64,000 bases of DNA from Azoarcus sp. GTDB lineage: Bacteria; Pseudomonadota; Gammaproteobacteria; Burkholderiales; Rhodocyclaceae. This document shows, in pieces, positions 8,067-16,934 of this stretch (positions within the stretch are counted from its first letter, which is position 1; each line of letters begins with the position of its first letter). The DNA lies in assembly GCA_020725025.1 (NCBI GenBank), contig DYFV01000003.1:62001-126000 (forward strand), given 5' to 3'. A program made the translations under genes and the position numbers. Below the pieces are notes generated by a model. That model saw only the letters and a list, made by a program, of their open reading frames with translations. It made no database searches and was not told where the DNA came from.

Positions 8067-10253
8067 ATGAGCGTCGTCGAGACCCACCACCTCGCCCAGC
8101 GCAGCCCGCTCCACGCCTTCCTCGCCCCCTCCTCCATCGCCATCGTCGGCGCCTCGGCCGACCCTACCAAGCGCGGCTACAAGGCGATGGTCGGGCTGGT
8201 GAAGGGGGGATACTCCGGAGCCATATACCCGATCAATCCCAAGACCGACATGATCCTGGGGGTGAAGACCTGGCCCTCGGTCTCGGCCATGCCCGAGGGC
8301 GCCGACCTCGCGCTCATCTGCACGCCGGCGGCCACCGTGCCGGGGCTGATCGACGAATGCGGCCGGAAGGGCGTGAAGGGCGCCGTCATCCTGGCAAGCG
8401 GCTTCCGCGAGACCGGCCGGCCCGAGGACGCACGCCTGGAACAGCAATTGCTCGATGCAGCACGTGAATGGGGTGTACGGGTGATCGGGCCCAACACCTC
8501 CGGCATGTTCAACCTGCACCACAACGTGAACCTCCTCGCCCTCGCAAACGTCAAGCCGGGCGACATCGGTTTCATCTCCCAGTCCGGCAACATGCTCCTG
8601 GCCCTGGTCCTGGAGGCGGAGCAGAACGGCCATGTAGGTTTTTCCACCTATGTCGGGCCGGGCAACCAGACGGACATCGGCTTCAACGACTACCTGCGCT
8701 ACCTGGGCGAAGACGCGCACACCCGAGTCGCCACGCTCTACGTGGAGGGCTTCCGCGACGGCCAGCGTTTCCTGCGGGTCGCGCGCGAGGTGACCACGGC
8801 GAAACCCGTGGTGGTGTACAAGTCGGGCTCCACCGAGCAGGGCCGCGCCGCCGCGCGCTCGCACACCGGCGCGCTCGCCGGCAGCTACGCGATGACGGTG
8901 GACGTGCTGCGCCAGGCGGGCGTGAGCGTGGTGCAGCAATCGGACGAGATCCTGCCGGTGGCCGAAGGCCTGGCCCTGCTGCAGCAGGCCCGCGGCAAGC
9001 GGGTGGCGGTGGTGTCCGACGGGGGCGGCCAGGCGACGATCGCCTCGGACCGCCTCGCGGAGGCCGGCCTGGAGCTGCCCCCGCTCTCCGCGCGCACCCG
9101 GGCGCGGCTCGCCGAGATCCTCCTGCCCCAGGCCTCACTGGCGAATCCGGTCGACGTGGCCGGCAGCAGCGATGCGCGACCGGGAATTCTCGCGGACTGC
9201 CTGGCCATCGTGGCCGAGGACGAGGCGATCGACAGCGTCTTCCTGGTTGGCATGTTCGGCGGCTACCACATCCGCTTCGCCGAGGATCTGCTGGGCGACG
9301 AGATGCGCGGCGCCGAGGCGATGATCGAGCTCGCCCGGCACGGCGACAAGCCGCTGGTGATCTACAGCCTCTACGCGCCGGTGAAACCGCCGGCGCTGCG
9401 GCGCCTGCACGAGGCGGGGCTGCCGGTCTACAGCTCCATCGAGCATGCGGTGCGGGTGCTCTCGGCCCTCGGGGAGCGCGGCCAGTATCTTGCCGGACGC
9501 GCCGCCGAGACGCCGACGAGCGCGGTGAGCCCCACGCCCGAGACCCTGGCGCTCTTCGCCACCGCCCAGAACGAGGGACGGGATTTCTTCGAGTTCGAGG
9601 CCAAGGCCCTGCTGCGCGCCCACGGCGTGGCGGTCCCCGAGGACGCGGTGGTCCACGACCCGGCGGAGCTCGCCGCCGCGGCGGAGCGTTTCGGCGAACA
9701 GCCCCTCGCGATGAAGGTGCTGTCCAAGGACATCCTGCACAAGTCCGACGCCGGCGGGGTACGCCTGAACCTCGTGGGCGAGGCGGCCCTCGCCGGAGCG
9801 TGGGACGCGATCATGGCCTCCTGCCGCGCCTACAAGCCGGCGGCCAACATCCGCGGCGCGCTGCTCACGCCGATGGCGAAAAAGGGCACCGAGGTGATCG
9901 TGGGGGTGAGCCGCGACCCCATCTTCGGCCCGGTGCTGATGTTCGGCCTGGGCGGTGTCTTCGTCGAGGTCTTCGAGGACGTGGCCTTCCGCGCCATTCC
10001 ACTCACCGCGAGCGACGCCCGCTCCATGGTCGAACAGGTGGAGGCGCGCAAGATCCTGGAGGGGGTACGGGGATCGGCCGCGGTAGACAAGGACGCCCTG
10101 GTGGAACTCCTGCTGGCGGTGTCGGGCATCGCCGAAGCCTATCCGCAGCTCGCCGAGCTCGACCTCAACCCGGTGATCGCCTACCCGGACGGCTACGCCA
10201 TCGTTGACGCGCGCGTCATCGTGAATCAGGCTGCGGTCATCCAACCCGACTGA
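8067..10253 (+). CDS. Acyl-CoA synthetase, NDP-forming (fused alpha/beta type)
   Basis: 728 residues of the COG1042 type, in which both halves of an ADP-forming acetyl-CoA synthetase/succinyl-CoA ligase are fused. An N-terminal CoA-binding Rossmann domain starts SSIAIVGASADPTKRGYKA (about residues 20-130), then the succinyl-CoA-ligase-like segment (GFISQSGNMLLAL, and SHTGALAGSYA with the phosphohistidine-loop type sequence). A C-terminal ATP-grasp domain (about 490-725) contains AMKVLSKDILHKSDAGGVRLNL and ELDLNPVIAY. It would activate an organic acid to its CoA thioester for the two flanking enoyl-CoA hydratases. ATG 8067 chosen; the longer frame upstream is a shadow of the preceding gene. 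Confidence 0.87.
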   Translation: MSVVETHHLAQRSPLHAFLAPSSIAIVGASADPTKRGYKAMVGLVKGGYSGAIYPINPKTDMILGVKTWPSVSAMPEGADLALICTPAATVPGLIDECGRKGVKGAVILASGFRETGRPEDARLEQQLLDAAREWGVRVIGPNTSGMFNLHHNVNLLALANVKPGDIGFISQSGNMLLALVLEAEQNGHVGFSTYVGPGNQTDIGFNDYLRYLGEDAHTRVATLYVEGFRDGQRFLRVAREVTTAKPVVVYKSGSTEQGRAAARSHTGALAGSYAMTVDVLRQAGVSVVQQSDEILPVAEGLALLQQARGKRVAVVSDGGGQATIASDRLAEAGLELPPLSARTRARLAEILLPQASLANPVDVAGSSDARPGILADCLAIVAEDEAIDSVFLVGMFGGYHIRFAEDLLGDEMRGAEAMIELARHGDKPLVIYSLYAPVKPPALRRLHEAGLPVYSSIEHAVRVLSALGERGQYLAGRAAETPTSAVSPTPETLALFATAQNEGRDFFEFEAKALLRAHGVAVPEDAVVHDPAELAAAAERFGEQPLAMKVLSKDILHKSDAGGVRLNLVGEAALAGAWDAIMASCRAYKPAANIRGALLTPMAKKGTEVIVGVSRDPIFGPVLMFGLGGVFVEVFEDVAFRAIPLTASDARSMVEQVEARKILEGVRGSAAVDKDALVELLLAVSGIAEAYPQLAELDLNPVIAYPDGYAIVDARVIVNQAAVIQPD

Positions 10254-10259
10254 CCAGCC

Positions 10260-11051
10260 ATGAAACTGCCCGTACCCGTCGACGCCCTGCTCCACCTCGA
10301 GAACCGCGTCGCCACCCTCACCCTGAACCGCCACGACGTGCGCAACGCGCTCACCGGCACCCGGCTGATCGACGACATCGTCTCGGTCGCCGAGTGGGCG
10401 AACCGCAGCGAGGACGTCTCGGTGCTCGTCGTCACCGGCGCCGGCTCGGCCTTCTCGGCCGGCGGCAACGTGAAGGACATGGCCGCCCGCGGCGGCGACT
10501 TCGCCGGCGACGTGGCCGAGGTGGCCGAGCGCTACCGCCACGGCATCCAGCGCATCCCGCTGGCGCTGCAGGCCCTCGAGATCCCGATCGTCGCCGCGGT
10601 GAACGGCCCGGCCATCGGCGCGGGCTTCGACCTCGCCAACATGGCCGACCTGCGCATCGCCTCCACCAAGGCGAAGTTCGGCGAGACCTTCCTCAACCTC
10701 GGCATCATCCCTGGCGATGGCGGCGCCTGGTTCCTGCAGCGGCTGATCGGCTACCAGCGGGCCTTCGAGCTCACGCTCACCGGGCGCACCATCGACGCCG
10801 AGGAGGCGAAGGCCCTGGGCATCGTCCTCGAAGTGGCCGAACCGGAGGCGCTCATGCAGCGCGCCCACGAACTCGCCGCCCGCATCGCCGCCCAGCCGCC
10901 CAAGGCCGTGCGGCTCACCAAGCGCCTGATGAAGATCGCGCAGCGCACCGAGCTGAAGGACTTCCTCGACCTGTGCGCCGCCTTCCAGGGCATGTGCCAC
11001 AACGAGCCGGAGCACCTGGAGGCGGTGCAGCGCATGCTCGACAGGGGCTAG
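10260..11051 (+). CDS. Enoyl-CoA hydratase/isomerase family protein, second copy
   Basis: 263 residues, crotonase fold, only distantly like the copy at 7282. Oxyanion-hole segments are GSAFSAGGNVKDM and NGPAIGAGFDLANMADL; the catalytic region is FGETFLNLGIIPGDGGAWFL, where the Glu and the GDGG turn agree with active hydratases. It begins six bases after the synthetase stop. Two different hydratases around one CoA ligase suggest consecutive steps on one branched, aromatic or unsaturated acid. The 3' end overlaps the convergent diguanylate cyclase gene by four bases. Confidence 0.87.
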   Translation: MKLPVPVDALLHLENRVATLTLNRHDVRNALTGTRLIDDIVSVAEWANRSEDVSVLVVTGAGSAFSAGGNVKDMAARGGDFAGDVAEVAERYRHGIQRIPLALQALEIPIVAAVNGPAIGAGFDLANMADLRIASTKAKFGETFLNLGIIPGDGGAWFLQRLIGYQRAFELTLTGRTIDAEEAKALGIVLEVAEPEALMQRAHELAARIAAQPPKAVRLTKRLMKIAQRTELKDFLDLCAAFQGMCHNEPEHLEAVQRMLDRG

Positions 11052-12223
11052 GGGCCGGCCGCCGCCCGGCCTTGTGCGCTCCGTTCGGCGACCACCGGGT
11101 CGTCGGCGACCACGCGGTTGCGGCCCTGAGCCTTGGCCGCGTACATGGCATGGTCGGCCCGGCGCAGCAGCGAGGACAGCGTCTCCCCGGGGCCGGCGAG
11201 CATCGCCACGCCGATGCTGATCGTCGGCGACACGACGCCGTCCTGCAACTCGCAACGAAGCTTCGCCACCGTCTCACGCAGACGCTCGGCCGCCCGCAGG
11301 GCGTGGGCCAGATCCGTCTCGGGCAGGATGACGGCGAACTCCTCCCCGCCCAGCCGCGCCAGCAAGTCGCCCGTGCGCACGACTTCGCCGCAGGCAGCCG
11401 CCACCGCCTTGAGCACCTCGTCGCCGGCGAGGTGGCCGTGGGTGTCGTTGATCGGCTTGAAATGGTCGATGTCGAGCATCAGGAGCGCCAGCGGGTGCCG
11501 ATAGCGGACTGCGCGCTGCAGCTCGGCCTTGCCCACGTCCATGAAACGGCGCCGGTTCGCCACGCCGGTCAGGGCATCCCGCGCGACCTGGCGCTCCAGT
11601 TCCCGGATGAGCTCCGCGTTGCGCTGGCGCAGCATCAGCGCCTCGGTGGTGTTGGCGTGGATCCGCAGTGCCACGAGCAGCATCAGGCCGATATAGAAGA
11701 AGCCCAGCAGCGACAGCCCCAGGGTGAACAGGTCGCCGCCCAGCAGCGGCGGCGCGATCAGCGCCGCGGCCGTAGGCGCGAGATCGGTGATCAGCAGCCG
11801 CCGGTGGGGATGGCTCATCACCGCCGTGATCGAAATGAGTCCCACGTGGATCAGCATGACGAACATCAGGCTGTTGAGATCGGCCTGCGACCAGCCCCAA
11901 ACGATGATCGACGCCCACGACAACATATGGGTGCCGTGCGCCAACGCGATGCGGCCCGCCCACTTCGGCTCGTCCTCCGGGTTTGCACCGGCGCGGCGAA
12001 AGCGGGTGCAGACGCCGATGAAGACCCCGATCACCACCAGCTCGATCACCGCCCACAGCATCGCTTTCCAGGGCGCCACCCAGATCGCGAGCAGGCCCGC
12101 CGTCACCACGGTCAGCGCCGGGGTCAGGTATCTCTCGCTGAGATGGTTGTCGACGTAGAGCTCCAGCTGGCTCAGTCGGACGGAGGCCGCGCGCGCGTCG
12201 TCCATGCCTGGTCTGTTCCTCAC
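11048..12223 (-). CDS. Membrane-anchored diguanylate cyclase (GGDEF)
   Basis: 391 residues. The first about 190 form five or six membrane helices (for example YLTPALTVVTAGLLAIWVA and LWAVIELVVIGVFIGVC). A short coiled linker (LRQRNAELIRELERQVARD) leads to a GGDEF domain starting DALTGVANRRRF. The active-site signature is GGEEF at 292-296 and the substrate-binding stretch is DIDHFKPINDTHGH. An RxxD product-inhibition site (RTGD 283-286) lies five residues before GGEEF, so it should be an active, feedback-inhibited c-di-GMP synthase. A start seven codons later (MDDARAA) is possible. c-di-GMP often controls exopolysaccharide, but no link to the glycan cluster is visible. Confidence 0.88.
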   Translation of the reverse strand: MRNRPGMDDARAASVRLSQLELYVDNHLSERYLTPALTVVTAGLLAIWVAPWKAMLWAVIELVVIGVFIGVCTRFRRAGANPEDEPKWAGRIALAHGTHMLSWASIIVWGWSQADLNSLMFVMLIHVGLISITAVMSHPHRRLLITDLAPTAAALIAPPLLGGDLFTLGLSLLGFFYIGLMLLVALRIHANTTEALMLRQRNAELIRELERQVARDALTGVANRRRFMDVGKAELQRAVRYRHPLALLMLDIDHFKPINDTHGHLAGDEVLKAVAAACGEVVRTGDLLARLGGEEFAVILPETDLAHALRAAERLRETVAKLRCELQDGVVSPTISIGVAMLAGPGETLSSLLRRADHAMYAAKAQGRNRVVADDPVVAERSAQGRAAAGP

Positions 12224-12407
12224 GATGCTTGCGGCACGAGCCGGCCGATGGCGGCCCCTCTCCGCTACATGCGAGCATGGTAGCGTGCCTCACCTGGCAT
12301 ACTCCATACTCGCACTCCCCAAACATGACACATCGGCAGGATGGGTGCCAGCGAACCCGGCACCCGCCGCGGCGGTCTCCCCCTGCGAGTCGGTTCGGCA
12401 AGAGCCC

Positions 12408-12935
12408 ATGAAGATCGGCGTCGTCTCGGATACGCATATGCCGCGCATGGCCCGCGCCCTGCCCCACGCGCTCGTCCAGGGCCTGCGGGCGCAGCAGGTC
12501 GGGCTGATCCTGCACCTGGGCGACTTCACCGCCCCCGACGTTCCGGAGCTCTTCGGCGCCATCGCCCCCTTCGACGCCATCGCCGGCAACAACGACGACG
12601 CGGCCCTGGCCGCCCGCTTCGGGCGCCGCAAGGTCCTCGAGCTCGAAGGCGTGCGCATCGGCATGATCCATGGCGACGGCCGGCGCGGCAGCACGCTGGA
12701 GCGCGCGCTCGCGGCCTTCGCCGACGATCCGGTGGACGTCGTCCTCTTCGGCCACAGCCACATGCCCTACTGCGCGCGCCACGGCACGACCTGGGCCATG
12801 AACCCCGGCTCCCCCACCGACAAGCGGCGCAACCCGCTCTATTCCTGGGGCCTGCTCGAGCTCCATGCCGGCCACATCACGCCCACGCTGCACTACTACG
12901 CGGACAAGGCGGCACACCCGGAGGCGCCGGCATGA
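12408..12935 (+). CDS. YfcE/MJ0936-type metallophosphoesterase
   Basis: 175-residue calcineurin-like phosphoesterase. Metal ligands are in DTH (8-10), LHLGDF, AGNNDD, and the late GHSHMPYC. Family members cleave phosphodiesters in vitro; the physiological substrate is usually unknown. The ATG at 12408 begins the conserved MKIGVVSDTH; the longer upstream frame lacks family character. Its stop overlaps the ATG of the HD protein gene by four bases, so the two are translated together. Confidence 0.85.
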   Translation: MKIGVVSDTHMPRMARALPHALVQGLRAQQVGLILHLGDFTAPDVPELFGAIAPFDAIAGNNDDAALAARFGRRKVLELEGVRIGMIHGDGRRGSTLERALAAFADDPVDVVLFGHSHMPYCARHGTTWAMNPGSPTDKRRNPLYSWGLLELHAGHITPTLHYYADKAAHPEAPA

Positions 12936-13564
12936 GCGACCTGCTCGCCCGCTGGCATGCCGCCTGGCAGGCGCTCGGCGCGGTGAGCGCCGGCGACCCC
13001 CTCGGCCGCCGCGTCCTCGCCCGTTATGCCGAGCCCCATCGCCGCTACCACACGCTGCGGCACCTGGAGGAGTGCCTCGCCCACCTGGATACGCTGCGAC
13101 CGATTGCCGAGCGGCCCGCCGAGGTCGAGCTCGCCCTGTGGTTCCACGACGCCGTCTACGACACCCGTCGCGACGACAACGAGGAACGGAGCGCGGAATG
13201 GGCTCGCAAGAGCGCTCGCGCCGGCGGACTGTCGGCCGATGCCGCCGGCCGGATCCACACCCTGGTGATGGCCACGAGGCACGACGCGCCCGCCGTCGGC
13301 CGGGATGCGGCAGTCCTGGTCGATGCCGACCTGGCCATTCTGGGTTCGGACCCGGCGCGCTTCGACGAGTACGAGCGCCAGATCCGGGACGAGTACGCAT
13401 GGGTGCCCGAACCGATATACCGGTGCGAGCGCGGCAAGGTGCTGCAGGCCTTCCTCGACCGGCCGAGCCTCTATCGCACCGAGCCCTTCCGCGCCGCGTA
13501 CGAGGCGCAGGCACGCGAGAACCTGGCGCGCTCCCTGGCCCGCCTGCGACCGGACGGCCGCTGA
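12932..13564 (+). CDS. Predicted metal-dependent HD-superfamily phosphohydrolase (COG4339-like)
   Basis: 210 residues. Metal-binding His/Asp clusters occur at RRYHTLRHLEECL, ALWFHDAVYDTRRDDNEERSAEWA and a later VLVDADLAILG, the order seen in COG4339 proteins. Soluble, without signal peptide. The ATGA overlap with the phosphoesterase indicates coupling; both may act on small phosphorylated molecules, but no substrate can be named. It converges with the CDF transporter gene 22 bp downstream. Confidence 0.8.
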   Translation: MSDLLARWHAAWQALGAVSAGDPLGRRVLARYAEPHRRYHTLRHLEECLAHLDTLRPIAERPAEVELALWFHDAVYDTRRDDNEERSAEWARKSARAGGLSADAAGRIHTLVMATRHDAPAVGRDAAVLVDADLAILGSDPARFDEYERQIRDEYAWVPEPIYRCERGKVLQAFLDRPSLYRTEPFRAAYEAQARENLARSLARLRPDGR

Positions 13565-13586
13565 GCGCAACGGCTCCCGGTTTGCC

Positions 13587-14228
13587 TCAGCCGGCGGGCG
13601 TCGCGGCGACCGAGTGTTCGGCGATCTCGCCGCGCGCCTGGCGCACCACGCTCACCGACGCCGACAGCGCCAGCGATGCGATCAGCGCGGCCACCAGCAG
13701 ATCCGGCCAGGCGGTACCGGTCCCCAGCACCCCGGCCGCCGCCAGGACCACCGCGACGTTCACGATGGCGTCGTTGCGGCTGCACAGCCAGACCGAGCGC
13801 ATGTTGGCGTCGCCGTCTCGGAACGCGAAGAGCATCGCGGCGACGCTCGCGTTGGCCGCCAGGGCGAGCAGGGCCACGGCCCCCATCGTATAAGGCTCGG
13901 GCGGCACGCCTGACATGGCCGCCCAGCCCGTCTTCCCGAGCACGAAGAGCCCGTAGGCTCCCATCGTCATCCCCTTGATCCAGGCGGCGCGGGCGCGCCA
14001 CAGTGCCCCCATGGAAAGCACCGCCAGCGACAGGCCGTAGTTGGCGGCGTCGCCCGCGAAGTCCACAGCGTCCGCGAGCAGCGACACCGAGCCCGACCGG
14101 AGGCCACCGACGATCTCCACCACGAACATCAGCGTATTGACGACCAGGGCAACCCAAAGCACCTTGCGGAAGCGCGGGCTGACCGAGACCTTTCCCGACG
14201 AGCAGGAACCCGAGCAGCAAGCGGACAT
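13587..14228 (-). CDS. Cation diffusion facilitator-like metal exporter
   Basis: 213 residues with about six membrane helices and no cytoplasmic C-terminal domain, shorter than the typical 300-residue CDF protein. Helix 2 carries the metal-site motif SLLADAVDFAGDAANYGLS; helix 5 carries SRNDAIVNVAVV. The extreme N-terminus has a metal-binding Cys cluster (MSACCSGSCSSG). It is divergent from a MerR-family regulator with a MerR-type operator between them, so it probably exports a soft metal such as Cd(II), Pb(II) or Zn(II) on regulator command. The start at ATG 14228 is fixed by the promoter geometry and the Cys-rich tail. Confidence 0.85.
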   Translation of the reverse strand: MSACCSGSCSSGKVSVSPRFRKVLWVALVVNTLMFVVEIVGGLRSGSVSLLADAVDFAGDAANYGLSLAVLSMGALWRARAAWIKGMTMGAYGLFVLGKTGWAAMSGVPPEPYTMGAVALLALAANASVAAMLFAFRDGDANMRSVWLCSRNDAIVNVAVVLAAAGVLGTGTAWPDLLVAALIASLALSASVSVVRQARGEIAEHSVAATPAG

Positions 14229-14261
14229 GTTCGTTTCTCCCGAATCGATGGCATATTGAAA

Positions 14262-14285
14262 ACCCTGGAGCCGCTCCGGGGTCAA
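14262..14285 (-). promoter_or_regulatory. MerR-type operator-promoter for the CDF exporter
   Basis: Read on the minus strand: TTGACC (-35) overlaps a 21-bp near-perfect palindrome ACCCCGGAG-CGG-CTCCAGGGT, followed by TTCAAT as -10 with a 19-bp spacer. Long spacers with the operator inside are the hallmark of MerR-activated promoters, and the half-sites resemble PbrR/CadR operators. Confidence 0.8.
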
Positions 14286-14321
14286 GCCGGGAGCAGACGG
14301 CACACACGGACAGGAGTACCC

Positions 14322-14723
14322 ATGCGCATCGGAGAGTTGGCCGGCACGACCGGCGTCGACGTCGAGACCATCCGCTACTACGAGAAGGCCGCGCTGCTGC
14401 CGCAGCCGCCACGGCAGGCGAACGGCTACCGGGACTACGACGAGCGCCATATGGAGCGCCTGGCCTTCATCCGCCGCTGCCGCGAGCTCGACATGCCGCT
14501 CGCGGACGTCAAGCGCCTGCTCGACTTCGCCGCCCACCCCGAAGCCGGCTGCGGCGACATCAACTGCCTGGTGGACGAGCAGCTTGTCCGCGTGCGGGCG
14601 CGCCTCGAGAGCCTGCGCGCCCTCGAGCGGCAACTGGTGGAGCTGCGGGCCCACTGCGGAGAGAACCTCACCGCCGGCGAGTGCGGCATCCTGCGCGAGC
14701 TGCTGGTAGCCGGCAGGCCCTAG
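14322..14723 (+). CDS. MerR-family metal-responsive regulator (CadR/PbrR-like)
   Basis: 133 residues. The N-terminal winged helix MRIGELAGTTGVDVETIRYYEKAALLP is typical of MerR proteins, followed by a dimerisation helix and a C-terminal metal site: GCGDINC near residue 80, HCGEN and GECGIL near 110-124. This Cys pattern is close to Cd(II)/Pb(II) sensors. It should twist the divergent CDF promoter into an active form when metal binds. An AGGAG ribosome site precedes ATG 14322. Its stop overlaps the stop of the convergent TonB receptor gene. Confidence 0.87.
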   Translation: MRIGELAGTTGVDVETIRYYEKAALLPQPPRQANGYRDYDERHMERLAFIRRCRELDMPLADVKRLLDFAAHPEAGCGDINCLVDEQLVRVRARLESLRALERQLVELRAHCGENLTAGECGILRELLVAGRP

Positions 14724-16591
14724 AAGCGCAGGCTCACGCCCGCCCGCAGGCGGCGCCCCCCGATGGAGGTGCCGACGGTCTCCTCCGCCTCCCGGTCGAG
14801 CAGGTTGTCGACGGCGGCGAAGGCGCGCCAGCCGGCCCCGGTCCAGGTCAGCGCGAGATCCATCTCGGTGTAGGCCCCGAGCCGGACGCCGCCGGTCGGG
14901 ATGGAGGAATCGAAACGCCGCCCGACGTAGGCGAGCCGCCAGTGCGCCTGCCAGCCGCCGCCGAAGCGCGCCTCCACCCCGACCGCCGCCTGCCGCTCGG
15001 GCCGCAGCCGCAGGGGGGGCCCGCCGTCCGGGTCTCGCAACTCCATCGCGGTGCCCTGCGCATAGGTGACCAGGCCCGCTCGCCAGGCGCGCCGGAGGGT
15101 GAACTCCACCCCGGTGCTGCGGATCGCCGCACGGTTCACCAGCCGCGGGGGCGGGCCGGGGTCGAAGTCCACCAGATCCAGGTAGCGGGCGTGAAACAGG
15201 GTGATCCGCGCCTTCCACGGCGCATCCTCGCCGGTGGCGAAGTAGAGTTCCGCCTGCCGGCCCCGCTCCGGCTCGAGGTCCGGGTTGCCGACGAGGGGAT
15301 GCCCGAGCGCGAAGAAGCTCGGCAGCTTGCTGGCGGACGAGAAGGCGGCGCCGATCCGTGGGCCGCGCGGCACGGGCCGATACTGCAAGCTCAGGGCCGG
15401 GTGCCACTGGGCCCCGAAGTCTTCGCTGTACTCGTAGCGCAGGCCGGCCTGCACGCGCCACGGACCGAAGGAGCGGTAGGCCTCGGCGACGAGACTGCCC
15501 ACGGAGCGATCGATCTCGAAGTCCGCGGGGATCGGCACGCCGAGGAAGAGGCGGCTTTCGAGCTCGCCGCGCTCGCTCTGGTAGCCGGCGCCCACGAGCA
15601 GGTCCCAGCCCGAGGCGGCCTGCCGGCGCCAATGGAGCTCGGCCTCGTCGCGCCGGTACTCGCCCCCGGTCTCGGTCCGCGGCAGGCCGAAGGGGTCGCG
15701 CAGGCCGGGCGCCACCGGCGGCGTGTCCTGGCTGCTGTCGCGCCGGAAGCGCGCGAGCCGCAGCTCGATCACGTCGGATTCGCCCAGTTCGTGGTCGAGC
15801 GCCACCGCCAGCTGACCGGTCTCCGACCGCCTCGACTCCAGCGACCGCAGCACCGCATGCGCCTCGCCGCCGCTGTCGTCGGGGAAGGCACGGTTGTGGC
15901 TCTCGGCGAGCCGCAGCTGAAGCTGCGCGCCGGTCGAACCCCAGCGCTCGCGAAACCCGAGGTTGGCCGCGCGGACAAGACTCCATCCCTCGTCGCCCCC
16001 CTCCCCGTCCTCGCGGTAGCCGAAGCTCGCGTGCCAGGCGCCTCGCGCGGCCGAAGCGCTCGCCGCGCGCAGGCCGTCCCCGCCGGCCTCGGCCGACACC
16101 CTCGCCCGCGCCCGGTCGTGCGGCGCGCGGGTGAAGATCTGCACCACGCCGGCGAGCGCTTCGCGATGGACCACGGAGGTGTTGCCGCGCACGATCTCGA
16201 TGCGCTCCACCTCGTCGAGGACGAGTGTGTTGAGATCGACCGCGCTGCCGCGCGAGGACAGGGGATCGTTCTGGCGAATGCCGTCCACCAGCACCACCAC
16301 GTGGCTGGGATCGGCGCCGCGCAGGAAGAGCGAGCCGTAGCCTCCCGAGCGGGGACCGTGCTCGACGAACAGCCCCACGCGACGGGAGAGGAAGTCGGCC
16401 ACGCTCGCCGGCACCTCGCGCTCGATCGCCTCGCGGGTATAGACGCTCGCGTGCTGGTTCAGGGCGGTCTCGGTGAGCGGCAGGGCCGACGCGGTGACCA
16501 CGACCGGATCGAGCGTGCCGGCCGCGCACAGCGAGCGCCAGACGCCTGCGAGGACGAAACCGATCGCCAGGAGCGGCTGCCGTCCCCCCAT
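14720..16591 (-). CDS. TonB-dependent outer-membrane receptor
   Basis: 623 residues. Signal peptide of about 23 residues, then a TonB box (LDPVVVTAS), a plug domain (LSRRVGLFVEHGPRSGGYGSLFLRG; VVLVDGIRQNDP; ERIEIVRG) and a C-terminal beta-barrel ending in the aromatic residue F (RAGVSLRF). Plug and barrel order resemble BtuB-like receptors. It follows a cytochrome c lipoprotein and a sorbosone-dehydrogenase-like propeller on the same strand, so it may import the substrate or cofactor of that pair. The ligand is not deducible. The ATG is 5 bp beyond the cytochrome stop. Confidence 0.87.
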   Translation of the reverse strand: MGGRQPLLAIGFVLAGVWRSLCAAGTLDPVVVTASALPLTETALNQHASVYTREAIEREVPASVADFLSRRVGLFVEHGPRSGGYGSLFLRGADPSHVVVLVDGIRQNDPLSSRGSAVDLNTLVLDEVERIEIVRGNTSVVHREALAGVVQIFTRAPHDRARARVSAEAGGDGLRAASASAARGAWHASFGYREDGEGGDEGWSLVRAANLGFRERWGSTGAQLQLRLAESHNRAFPDDSGGEAHAVLRSLESRRSETGQLAVALDHELGESDVIELRLARFRRDSSQDTPPVAPGLRDPFGLPRTETGGEYRRDEAELHWRRQAASGWDLLVGAGYQSERGELESRLFLGVPIPADFEIDRSVGSLVAEAYRSFGPWRVQAGLRYEYSEDFGAQWHPALSLQYRPVPRGPRIGAAFSSASKLPSFFALGHPLVGNPDLEPERGRQAELYFATGEDAPWKARITLFHARYLDLVDFDPGPPPRLVNRAAIRSTGVEFTLRRAWRAGLVTYAQGTAMELRDPDGGPPLRLRPERQAAVGVEARFGGGWQAHWRLAYVGRRFDSSIPTGGVRLGAYTEMDLALTWTGAGWRAFAAVDNLLDREAEETVGTSIGGRRLRAGVSLRF

Positions 16592-16595
16592 GTCG

Positions 16596-16934
16596 CTAGC
16601 GGCCGGTCTCTTGCAGCGCGACCACGTAGTCGAGGATGTGCTCGAGCTCGGCGTCGCCGAGTTCCTCCTCGGGGAAGGCAGGCATCACGCCGAAGCCTTG
16701 CCGCACCTGCAGGCGCATCAGGAAACGCGGCACCGGCCGGATGCCCGGCGCCAGGCCGCCCTCTCCCCCCTGGTGGCACTTGTAGCAATGCATGTCGAAG
16801 AGCGTCTTGCCCCGCTGGACCGTGGGGGCGACCGGTGCTGCGAGACGGTTCGGCCCGGCGTGGGGCGTCGTGCCGCAACCGGCCAGCGCGGTCGCGGCAA
16901 GCACGGTACCGAAGAGGGCCAGGTAGGATCTCAT
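16596..16934 (-). CDS. Lipoprotein c-type cytochrome
   Basis: 112 residues. A lipobox (TALAGC, Cys20) predicts a lipid-anchored periplasmic protein. One haem site CYKCH (C50, C53, H54) and a likely axial Met in GVMPAF (M84) define a small class I cytochrome c. Its ATG overlaps the stop of the upstream propeller gene (ATGA), so it is probably the electron acceptor of that dehydrogenase. Confidence 0.87.
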   Translation of the reverse strand: MRSYLALFGTVLAATALAGCGTTPHAGPNRLAAPVAPTVQRGKTLFDMHCYKCHQGGEGGLAPGIRPVPRFLMRLQVRQGFGVMPAFPEEELGDAELEHILDYVVALQETGR

